DNA from: Nostoc sp. C052
GTDB lineage: Bacteria; Cyanobacteriota; Cyanobacteriia; Cyanobacteriales; Nostocaceae
NCBI RefSeq assembly: GCF_013393905.1
Contig: NZ_CP040272.1
Coordinates: forward strand, 1,178,001-1,242,000
Reading direction: 5' to 3'
Length of the DNA stretch: 64,000 nt
The first letter of the stretch is position 1; every line of letters starts with the position of its first letter. Under the pieces are notes generated by a model that saw nothing but the letters and a program-made list of their open reading frames with translations, was not told the origin of the DNA and did not search any database. Shown here piece after piece: positions 1-7,641 of this stretch. A program made the translations under genes and the position numbers.

Positions 1-1072
1 TAATGGCAATTGATCTAGTTAATAATCTACGTAGCCAAGGTTTTAGACGCAGATTTAAAAATCCTTCCATGACGATTTGCCCTGCTAAGGTAGCAGTCAA
101 GGTTGAACTTTGTCCAGAAGCAAGTAATGCCAAGCCAAAAATGGCGCTGGCGGCATTCACACCTAATAAGGGAGAGAGCAATTTATAAGCATCTTGAATT
201 TCTGCAACATCCCGATAACCAGAAAAATGAAAAGTTGCCGCCGCAATAATCAAAATTGCTGAGTTGATAAACAAGGCGAAACATAAAGCAACTGTAGAAT
301 CGATTGTGCCAAACTTAATTGCTTCCCATTTCTTTTGGGATGTTGATTCCCAATCTCGCGTCTGCACAATTGATGAGTGTAGATACAAATTGTGTGGCAT
401 TACTGTTGCCCCCAAAATGCCAATAGCAATGTAGAGCATTTCTGGATTTTGTACAATTTCTAGTTTGGGAACAAATCCTAATAAAACTCCGCCCAAATCA
501 GGACGCGAAAAAATGATTTCTGCTGTGAAACAAACGCCTACAGTTGCTACGAACAAGATTACCAAAGCTTCTGTATAGCGAAAGCCTTTATTTTGTAGCA
601 GCAATAATACAATTACATCTAGTGCTGTGATACACACGCCCCAACCCAAGGGAATGCCAAAAAGGAGTTGCAGCGCGATCGCACTTCCCAAAACTTCTGC
701 TAAGTCACAGGCTGCGATCGCTATTTCACAAAGTACCCATAACCCGAAATTAACACGCGGGCCGAAGTTATCTCGACAAGCCTGCGCTAAATCTCGCCCC
801 GTTGCTACTCCCAACCGCACACACAGAGATTGCATTAAAATCGCCATCAAGTTGGAAAGCATAATCACGGTTAGCAACGCATAACCAAATTTAGCTCCGC
901 CTGCTAAGTCAGTTGCCCAGTTACCAGGGTCCATATACCCTACAGATACCAAATATCCTGGCCCTCCATAAGCCAACATCTTGCGCCAGAAGCTTTTGGT
1001 GTTAGGAATTTTAATGCTGCGGTGAACTTCAGGTAGGCTGGGCTTCCTGGCTGGTTTTTCTGGGAAGGGCAT
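1..1072 (-). CDS. mntH: Nramp-family Mn2+/divalent metal transporter (C-terminus beyond window)
   Basis: Proton-coupled divalent metal importer of the inner membrane, most likely for Mn2+. The reverse strand reads open from the ATG at 1072 to the left edge, about 357 residues, so the C-terminal helices lie outside the window. The Nramp signature DPGNWATD is at residues 48-55, and the second conserved helix motif MPHNLYLHSS is near residue 230; in this family these supply metal ligands (Asp and Asn of DPGN, Met of MPH). The intervening sequence is a run of hydrophobic helices. It is divergent from the Zn/Cd ATPase gene across a 248-bp AT-rich spacer, so import and efflux genes are neighbours. 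No metal-responsive operator could be assigned. Confidence 0.93.
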   Translation of the reverse strand, partial: MPFPEKPARKPSLPEVHRSIKIPNTKSFWRKMLAYGGPGYLVSVGYMDPGNWATDLAGGAKFGYALLTVIMLSNLMAILMQSLCVRLGVATGRDLAQACRDNFGPRVNFGLWVLCEIAIAACDLAEVLGSAIALQLLFGIPLGWGVCITALDVIVLLLLQNKGFRYTEALVILFVATVGVCFTAEIIFSRPDLGGVLLGFVPKLEIVQNPEMLYIAIGILGATVMPHNLYLHSSIVQTRDWESTSQKKWEAIKFGTIDSTVALCFALFINSAILIIAAATFHFSGYRDVAEIQDAYKLLSPLLGVNAASAIFGLALLASGQSSTLTATLAGQIVMEGFLNLRLKPWLRRLLTRSIAI

Positions 1073-1320
1073 TTGTTTACACTCTCAAACTTTCATAATT
1101 CTCTCATAATTATAGGAAACACTGACAAGAATAACTACTGTCGCAAGACTATAAATTTTAATATCCACTAAATATTAGTAGAAATATTTAACAATCAACC
1201 TAGATTTTGTGTTGATATAGATTCTCGTTCTTAAATTATCAACTTGTAAAAACTTCTTTTTTTAATTACATTTGAATAAAGGCTAATATATCCAATAAGT
1301 TACTAGCCTCCATAGAAAAA

Positions 1321-3303
1321 ATGAAGCAAAAAATACATTCAGAATCTTCAGATTGTTGCAACTGTCAACACGATCACCACGAGAATCATAATCACAATCA
1401 TGATGAGAATCATAACCATGACCACAATCACGAACACGGTGGAGAATTCAATCTGAAAAATGAGGTATTGCCTTTAGTTGTGATTTTAAGTTTATATGGA
1501 ACTGGTATAATTTTTGAAACTCAATTACACAATACGTTTTATTCAATAGGTGAATATCTGCTTTTTATCCCTGCCTATTTATTAAGTGGATGGAGTGTGT
1601 TAAAAACTGCTGGGCGTAATATCCTCAGAGGCAGAGTATTTGATGAAACCTTTTTGATGACAGTAGCAACATTAGGTGCGATCGCAATTCATAAATTACC
1701 TGAAGCTGTCGGAGTAATGTTATTTTATAAAATTGGAGAATTGTTCCAAGATATTGCTGTCAGTCGTTCTCGTAATTCGATCAAAGCATTATTGGAAGTC
1801 CGCCCAGATTATGCCAACATCCAAATAGAGGGAGAACTCAAAAAAGTATCACCAGAAACAGTCAATATTGGAGATATCATCGTTGTTAAACCAGGAGAAA
1901 AGATTCCCTTAGATGGCGAAATTATCGATGGTAATTCGCAAGTTGATACATCCGCATTAACTGGAGAATCTGTACCGCGAACGGTGAGGTTAGGTGAAAC
2001 AGTTTTGGCTGGAATGATCAATAAAATGGGAGTTCTCAGCATTAAAGTCACAAAACTCTTTGACGAATCTTCCATTGCCAAGATTTTAGACTTGGTGCAA
2101 AATGCCAAAAGTAAAAAAGCAGAAACAGAAAAGTTTATTACTAAATTTGCCCGATATTATACACCAATTGTAGTTTTTACATCTCTAGCAGTTGCAATAT
2201 TACCTCCTTTATTTATTCCGGGTGCAACCTCTTCCGAATGGGTTTATCGTGCCCTAATCTTACTAGTTATTTCCTGTCCGTGTGGACTCGTTATCAGTAT
2301 TCCATTAGGTTACTTTGGAGGTGTGGGGGGTGCAGCTAGACGTGGTATTTTGGTTAAAGGTTCTACTTTTCTGGATACTTTAAATGCAGTCAATACAGTT
2401 GTTTTTGATAAAACTGGAACATTAACTAAAGGGGTATTCAAAGTAGCCAAAATAGTACCATTAAATGGCTGGAATGAACAAGAATTACTGCAACTAGCTG
2501 CCAAAGTAGAATCGCACTCAAATCATCCCATCGCTCAATCTATCCGCAAAGCCTATGGCGGAAAAATTGATGAATTTGAGGTGAGAGATTATGAAGAGAT
2601 TGCAGGTTATGGAATTAGAGCCAAGGTTGAAAATAGGGTAGTGATAGCAGGAAGCGATCGCCTACTCCACAAAGAGAATATTGCTCATGATAATTGCCAG
2701 CTAGAGGGAACAGTTGTTAATTTAGCAGTGGATAATATTTACGTTGGGTATATTGTCATTGCTGATGAACTCAAAGAAGATGCAAGACAAGCTATTCAAG
2801 CACTCAAGCTAATGGGTGTAGAAAGAACAGTAATGTTGACTGGAGATAATCAAGCGATCGCTTCCCGAATTGCCGAACAGCTAGGCATAGATGCTTACGA
2901 AGCAGACTTATTACCAGAAGAAAAAGTTAATGCCATTGAGAAATTACTCAGCACCGCCGGCAAGCATGGTAAAGTTGCCTTTGTTGGGGATGGTATTAAT
3001 GATGCGCCAGTGATTGCTAGAGCCGATGTTGGGATGGCAATGGGTGGTTTAGGTTCAGATGCAGCCATCGAAACTGCTGATATTGTCATCATGACAGATG
3101 CGCCATCAAAGGTAGCAGAAGCAATACAAATCGCCAGAAAAACAAGGCAAATTGTTTGGCAAAATATTGGCTTTGCTTTAGCAATTAAAGCTGTGTTTAT
3201 TGGATTGGGTATTTTCGGTATAGCGACAATGTGGGAAGCTGTCTTTGCTGATGTTGGAGTAGCATTGCTGGCAATTTTAAATGCAACTAGAGCGATGAAA
3301 TAA
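1321..3303 (+). CDS. P1B-type heavy-metal ATPase, Zn/Cd/Pb (ZntA/CadA) type, His-rich N-terminus
   Basis: Metal-exporting P-type ATPase of 660 residues. All core motifs are visible: CPC metal-transport motif at residues 319-321 in SCPCGLVIS, phosphorylation loop DKTGTLT with Asp363, HP motif in SNHPIAQ, and hinge GDGINDAP. The last membrane segment has Asp in FADVGVALL, as in the Zn/Cd/Pb subgroup. Instead of a folded HMA domain the N-terminus is a His/Asn/Asp-rich tract (about residues 10-42) after a CCNC cluster, a plausible Zn or Cd sensor or chelator. No strong Shine-Dalgarno sequence precedes the ATG. It could also move Co2+; the CPC subgroup argues against a dedicated Cu+ role. Confidence 0.93.
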   Translation: MKQKIHSESSDCCNCQHDHHENHNHNHDENHNHDHNHEHGGEFNLKNEVLPLVVILSLYGTGIIFETQLHNTFYSIGEYLLFIPAYLLSGWSVLKTAGRNILRGRVFDETFLMTVATLGAIAIHKLPEAVGVMLFYKIGELFQDIAVSRSRNSIKALLEVRPDYANIQIEGELKKVSPETVNIGDIIVVKPGEKIPLDGEIIDGNSQVDTSALTGESVPRTVRLGETVLAGMINKMGVLSIKVTKLFDESSIAKILDLVQNAKSKKAETEKFITKFARYYTPIVVFTSLAVAILPPLFIPGATSSEWVYRALILLVISCPCGLVISIPLGYFGGVGGAARRGILVKGSTFLDTLNAVNTVVFDKTGTLTKGVFKVAKIVPLNGWNEQELLQLAAKVESHSNHPIAQSIRKAYGGKIDEFEVRDYEEIAGYGIRAKVENRVVIAGSDRLLHKENIAHDNCQLEGTVVNLAVDNIYVGYIVIADELKEDARQAIQALKLMGVERTVMLTGDNQAIASRIAEQLGIDAYEADLLPEEKVNAIEKLLSTAGKHGKVAFVGDGINDAPVIARADVGMAMGGLGSDAAIETADIVIMTDAPSKVAEAIQIARKTRQIVWQNIGFALAIKAVFIGLGIFGIATMWEAVFADVGVALLAILNATRAMK

Positions 3304-3398
3304 AATTTTTGGAAAATCGGGAATTTGTAGTTGGTAAATTGTAGTAGTTAAACTATGAGTACATTGGACTCATATTTTACTACCCAAGAATAGCACCT

Positions 3399-4079
3399 AT
3401 GAATTCATCAATCAAAGGCATTGCTACAGCTACTTTAGCTTTATTACTAAACTATTCAGCAAACCCAGCCTTTGCACTACCCCAAAAAATCAATCATCCA
3501 ATTATTGTTGCTAAATCGCAATTATTAACAAATACCTTGATTGTTCCTGGCGAACGAGTGGGGCCAATAACGCGCACAACCACCAAGCAAGATTTAGTGA
3601 AGCTTTTTGGTGCATCCCATCTCGTTGATAAAACCATTTCCGGTGCTGAAGGAATAGGGAGTTTCGCTGCTACTCAGGTAAACCTAAATCAGGGGCGATC
3701 GCTCTTGGTAGTCTGGAGTGATAAGACTCGTACCAAACCTCTAGATGTGCGTAACCTGGGTTCAGCTTGGAAAACCCGCGAAGGTATTGGAGTAGGAATA
3801 CCTTTGAGTGAGTTACGCAAGAAATTAGGTAACTTTAAACTCTATGGATTGGAGTGGGATTACGGCGGTACTATCTTGCTGGATAGTAGCAAATTATCCC
3901 GTTATCAAGGCAAACTCATTTTACGAGTAGATGCTGCTCCCAATGCTTCTGAAAAGTTCCCCAATGACTACCAATCAGTGTTAGGAGATAGTACTTTTTC
4001 CTCCACCAATCCCCATTGGAAACCTTTGGGAATTAGGCTAGCAGAAATTATCGTTGTATTGAATCCTAGTGAGCAATGA
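3399..4079 (+). CDS. secreted protein of unknown function
   Basis: 226 residues beginning with a signal peptide (hydrophobic stretch about residues 8-20, then ANPAFA before the mature part). The mature protein has the repeated hallmarks of a small beta-rich periplasmic domain (VGPITRTTTKQDLVKLFG, GVGIPLSELRKKLGNF), a pattern seen in uncharacterised cyanobacterial exported proteins. No catalytic motif or cysteine pair is visible. It lies 95 bp after the Zn/Cd ATPase in the same direction and may be co-transcribed with it. I do not recognise a function. Confidence 0.7.
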   Translation: MNSSIKGIATATLALLLNYSANPAFALPQKINHPIIVAKSQLLTNTLIVPGERVGPITRTTTKQDLVKLFGASHLVDKTISGAEGIGSFAATQVNLNQGRSLLVVWSDKTRTKPLDVRNLGSAWKTREGIGVGIPLSELRKKLGNFKLYGLEWDYGGTILLDSSKLSRYQGKLILRVDAAPNASEKFPNDYQSVLGDSTFSSTNPHWKPLGIRLAEIIVVLNPSEQ

Positions 4080-4206
4080 TCGACTGCTAAACATCTAATT
4101 TGCTGGCTTAGGCAAAAGCGGACTATCTAAACCAGATTTTTATACTAGGTCTGGAAGTGGTAAATTACTTTTATAAGAAAATACATAAGTTACATCTATC
4201 GTCAGA

Positions 4207-4305
4207 ATGATGTTTCAGCTATTGAAACAAAAGGCGATCGCCCTGATTGCTGCATCGACATTCTGGCTACTCCTATTGAGTAAAGATTATTCCCTCAAAA
4301 AGTAA
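4207..4305 (+). CDS. possible 32-aa hydrophobic peptide heading the conflict operon
   Basis: A short open frame, ATG at 4207 to TAA at 4303-4305, ending four bases before the ATG of the coiled-coil/STAND-like gene. The predicted peptide has a basic start, one hydrophobic helix (IALIAASTFWLLLL) and a basic tail, the shape of a small single-span membrane peptide. There is no convincing ribosome binding site and an HIP1 octamer sits inside the frame, so it may be chance. Its near-abutting position makes translational coupling possible. Confidence 0.3.
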   Translation: MMFQLLKQKAIALIAASTFWLLLLSKDYSLKK

Positions 4306-4309
4306 TTTA

Positions 4310-5287
4310 ATGTCCGCTGAACAGCACTTAGAGCATAAACGCCAAGCATTAGAACAGCAGTCTGATTTACTGAGAGAGAAGGAAAAAAGGCTACGGTGTG
4401 ATTTGGCGATCCAGGCAAGCACAGCCATTCGCTTCCAATTAGAAAAGCAAATTGAACAAACTGAAACAGAACTGAACGAATTGGCTCAACAGCTTGATGC
4501 ACTCGAACAAGCTTTGTCTACTGGACGGCTCTACCGTGCTTTATTAAAATTGGGCTATCGCAAGCAGGCGCAAGCATTTCGGAGGTTTATTGAAGCTCAT
4601 TCAGTAGCAGCTTTTCTGATCCACGGCTCACTATATTATGGTCAGCGCTGGTTGTTAAATCGGTTAGTGATTCAACATGTTCCCAACATCACCACGGGAA
4701 AAATTGTGAGAATTGAACTCAGTCGCATTGCCCGGAGGAGTGACAGTGCTGCTTTGTGGCGTGAACTTGGTGGTAGAGTCGGTTTAGGCAGACAAAGCTC
4801 AAATTTGGAAATTGCCGAACGAGTTTATCAATGGTGGCGAACTCAAAATGTCTTACTAATTATCTATGATGTGGATTGTCTCTCAGAAGATTTTCTGGAG
4901 GAGATTATCAGGGATTTCTGGCTCCCACTGGCTGCCAAAGTTAGGGAAACAACTTCGCAAGTTAATCAATTTAAATTACTAATGTTCCTAGTGGATTATG
5001 ACGGTTGTGCAGGTCGTTGGAATATTCCTTTTGTCGAAAAGCTCGAACCAACATCAAAGCCACATAACCCTGTCAAGCTACCTGAGATTACCGAATTTTC
5101 TGAGTATGAACTGACTAACTGGCTGGAGTTTGCGGCGGATGAACTGCCAACTAAACTGATAGACGAGGTAGAAGAAACGATACAAATTATACTGAAAAAC
5201 AGTGATATGGTATTCCAGAACGCGCCTTGGGAGAAATTTGTCACCTGTCTGGCTGTAATTGGTATGAACAAGAGGAAAAATGGTTGA
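4310..5287 (+). CDS. effector-associated coiled-coil domain plus inactive-STAND-like protein
   Basis: 325 residues. Residues about 7-70 form a heptad-rich coiled coil that matches the C-terminus of the caspase-like protein encoded five genes downstream (shared core AI-A-TA--FQLE-Q; about 26 of 64 aligned positions identical by hand, no gaps). Residues about 90-325 look like a P-loop NTPase fold that has lost its nucleotide-binding residues: HGSLYYGQRWLLNRLV sits where a Walker A loop would be, and LLIIYDVDCLSEDF resembles a Walker B strand without its usual acidic pair. This fits the inactive STAND adaptors described next to MoxR/vWA modules. The stop overlaps the MoxR start by 8 nt. Inferred role: platform recruiting the caspase. 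The function is not proven by sequence. Confidence 0.75.
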   Translation: MSAEQHLEHKRQALEQQSDLLREKEKRLRCDLAIQASTAIRFQLEKQIEQTETELNELAQQLDALEQALSTGRLYRALLKLGYRKQAQAFRRFIEAHSVAAFLIHGSLYYGQRWLLNRLVIQHVPNITTGKIVRIELSRIARRSDSAALWRELGGRVGLGRQSSNLEIAERVYQWWRTQNVLLIIYDVDCLSEDFLEEIIRDFWLPLAAKVRETTSQVNQFKLLMFLVDYDGCAGRWNIPFVEKLEPTSKPHNPVKLPEITEFSEYELTNWLEFAADELPTKLIDEVEETIQIILKNSDMVFQNAPWEKFVTCLAVIGMNKRKNG

Positions 5288-6221
5288 GGCTGTAGGTAGA
5301 CCATTTCTAGAATATACAGGTAAAGTTCAGCCTCAGTTAGGAGAAAGAGGCGCGAACGGACAGCTTTTATATCCCTATTTTCCTAACCCCGAACTGGTAG
5401 AAGCGGTAAACTTGGCGATTTACTTAGAACGCCCCTTACTACTGAAGGGAGAACCAGGATGTGGTAAGACTTTACTAGCAAGTGCAGTTGCCTACGAGCT
5501 AGGTTTGAAATTAGAAGCTTGGTATGTTAAATCCACCAGTCGAGGGCGGGATGGATTGTATAACTACGATGCCGTGGGGCGGTTGCGGGATGCCCAACTT
5601 GCAACCTCCAATCGTCTAACAGCAGAACAAATCCTGCGAATTGATGACCCGACTACCTCTACCTATGTACGCTGGGGACCATTAGGACGGGCATTTCAGC
5701 AGGAGCAGCGCACAGTGGTGTTAATTGACGAAATTGACAAAGCTGATATTGATTTTCCTAACGATCTGCTATTGGAATTAGACCAAAAACGATTCATCGT
5801 AGAAGAAACAGGTCAGGAAATTAAAGCCAAGGCGGCGCCCATTGTTTTGATCACTAGCAATGATGAGAAAGATTTACCAGATGCCTTCTTGCGCCGATGT
5901 TTGTTTCACTATGTGGAATTTCCCAGTCGTGAGCGGTTGATCCAAATTGTTAATGCTCTGTTTCCTACTTCACCCCAAGATTTGATAGATAAAGCTATAG
6001 TTCGCTTCTTGCTTCTGCGGGAAGAAATGCGAAAAGATAAAGGTGAGGCTGGCAAAAAAGTAAGCACCAGCGAATTAATTGACTGGTTTCGCGTTCTGCG
6101 CCGTTATCCTGAAGATGAAGCTTTGGCAAAACTGGATGGCAAGATCCCTTATGCTGGCGTGTTGCTGAAAAGTTGGGATGACCATATACGCTATTTGAGA
6201 CAGAGCCGTGGACGTGAATGA
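5280..6221 (+). CDS. MoxR-family AAA+ ATPase
   Basis: 313-residue AAA+ ATPase of the MoxR branch, which remodels or activates partner vWA proteins. Walker A is GEPGCGKT (about residues 58-65), Walker B VVLIDEIDKAD (about 147-157), sensor 1 lies in LITSNDEKDLP, followed by the conserved DAFLRRC arginine segment. A long insert with SRGRDGLYNYDAVGRLRDAQ between Walker A and B is typical of the group found in these operons. The ATG at 5280 overlaps the previous gene by 8 nt, and its 3' end overlaps the vWA gene by 14 nt, so tight co-translation is expected. Probably cytoplasmic, acting on the membrane-bound vWA partner. Confidence 0.92.
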   Translation: MVEAVGRPFLEYTGKVQPQLGERGANGQLLYPYFPNPELVEAVNLAIYLERPLLLKGEPGCGKTLLASAVAYELGLKLEAWYVKSTSRGRDGLYNYDAVGRLRDAQLATSNRLTAEQILRIDDPTTSTYVRWGPLGRAFQQEQRTVVLIDEIDKADIDFPNDLLLELDQKRFIVEETGQEIKAKAAPIVLITSNDEKDLPDAFLRRCLFHYVEFPSRERLIQIVNALFPTSPQDLIDKAIVRFLLLREEMRKDKGEAGKKVSTSELIDWFRVLRRYPEDEALAKLDGKIPYAGVLLKSWDDHIRYLRQSRGRE

Positions 6222-7641
6222 TTTGCCTTTACTGGAACTGTTCACTAAGCTGCGCGAGGCTGGCTTACCACTCGGTATTGACGAGTATCAGTTAGTTTTG
6301 CAAGCAATGCAGGCTGGCTTTGGAATTAACGACCAAGCTGCTTTGAAGCGTCTGTGTCAGACTTTGTGGATCAAATCTACAGAGGAAATGCAGTTATTTG
6401 AGCATCATTTTGAGCAAGTGATGAGCAGCAAGGCTGTCTTGGCAACCTCGTCAACATTGGCTATGACAATTCGGCAGCGTCAGCTTTCTCAAATAAATCG
6501 CTATGTAGCTTTAGCAGGAGCTTGCATTATAGGAGCCGGGATTGTTTGGGGGATAACAAGCAGAAATCAAAATCAGACTACCAAAGATTCAGCAATTCCA
6601 TCTCAGTCGCCCGGATTAATTAATCCAACTCCAACTCCAGGAACTAATCCTAGCGCGACTACAGCACCGCAGACGAATCAAATCCAAAACAAGAGTAATT
6701 GGGAAACGATCGCCCCATTTATAAGTCTAGCTTTTAAAGTAGTTGGAGTAGGGTTAGCTTCCGCATCTGTCTTAACTACATATACAATTATTGGATGGCT
6801 GACTCAGCGACTATCTAAACAAACAGCCAATGATGATAGCTCCCTTCTGCAAGAAACTAAAGACTCAGATATTTCTTCAAGTTTGACTCAAGTAATTGAA
6901 GATGAAGTGCAAGTCGCTCAAGCAGTTTTGCAAGCAACCAGCAGGAGCGACCAAAATTCTTACAATCAGTTTATTCTTTCTTTCGACTACCTACCTGTAA
7001 CTCAACGGCAGATGAAGCAGATGTGGCGGTACTTGCGCCGGATGATCCGGGAAGGTATGCCAACTGAATTGGATGTGGAAGCAACAATCAAACAAATTGG
7101 ATACCAAGGCACTTTTTTAGAACCTGTAATCGTACCGCGTCGGGTAAACCGAACTGAATTGCTGTTACTTATTGACCAAGATGGGTCAATGATACCGTTT
7201 CATTCTCTATCACAACGCTTGGTAGAAACTGCTCTTCGGGGAGGACGCTTAGGAAGATCCAATATATATTACTTTCATAACTGTCCAGTAGAATATCTTT
7301 ACCAAGACCCTAATCATCAACAAGCTGAACTGATTGAAAATGTTTTAGTCCAATTGCGTCAAGAACGAACTGTTGTACTCATCTTTAGTGATGCAGGTGC
7401 GGCTCGTGGTGGTTTTAATCCAGAACGTATTGATTTAACTGGGGCATTTGTGAAACAACTCGAGCAATATATTCGCTATATTGCATGGCTGAATCCAATG
7501 CCGCGATCGCGTTGGCTTGGTACTACAGCTGGAGAAATTGCCCATCTAATCCCGATGTATGAAGTCAACCGCCGAGGTATGCAAGATGCAATTGATGTCT
7601 TGCGCGGACGCTCTCCGAACTTTCAGGAGCGGATAAAATGA
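6208..7641 (+). CDS. membrane-anchored vWA-domain protein (MoxR partner)
   Basis: 477 residues starting at GTG 6208 inside the end of the MoxR gene; a second GTG two codons on is an alternative. An N-terminal helical part (1-90) is followed by a membrane segment (about 94-113), a Pro/Thr/Asn-rich linker, a second membrane segment (about 170-197), and a C-terminal CoxE-like vWA domain (about 305-477). The metal-site motif reads LLIDQDGSM, DxDGS instead of the canonical DxSxS, so the first Ser is an Asp. VVLIFSDAG and the late WLNPMP...RW...A segment support the vWA call. Expected role: metal-dependent protein binding, controlled by the MoxR ATPase. It overlaps the CHASE2 gene by 4 nt. Confidence 0.87.
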   Translation: MDVNDLPLLELFTKLREAGLPLGIDEYQLVLQAMQAGFGINDQAALKRLCQTLWIKSTEEMQLFEHHFEQVMSSKAVLATSSTLAMTIRQRQLSQINRYVALAGACIIGAGIVWGITSRNQNQTTKDSAIPSQSPGLINPTPTPGTNPSATTAPQTNQIQNKSNWETIAPFISLAFKVVGVGLASASVLTTYTIIGWLTQRLSKQTANDDSSLLQETKDSDISSSLTQVIEDEVQVAQAVLQATSRSDQNSYNQFILSFDYLPVTQRQMKQMWRYLRRMIREGMPTELDVEATIKQIGYQGTFLEPVIVPRRVNRTELLLLIDQDGSMIPFHSLSQRLVETALRGGRLGRSNIYYFHNCPVEYLYQDPNHQQAELIENVLVQLRQERTVVLIFSDAGAARGGFNPERIDLTGAFVKQLEQYIRYIAWLNPMPRSRWLGTTAGEIAHLIPMYEVNRRGMQDAIDVLRGRSPNFQERIK

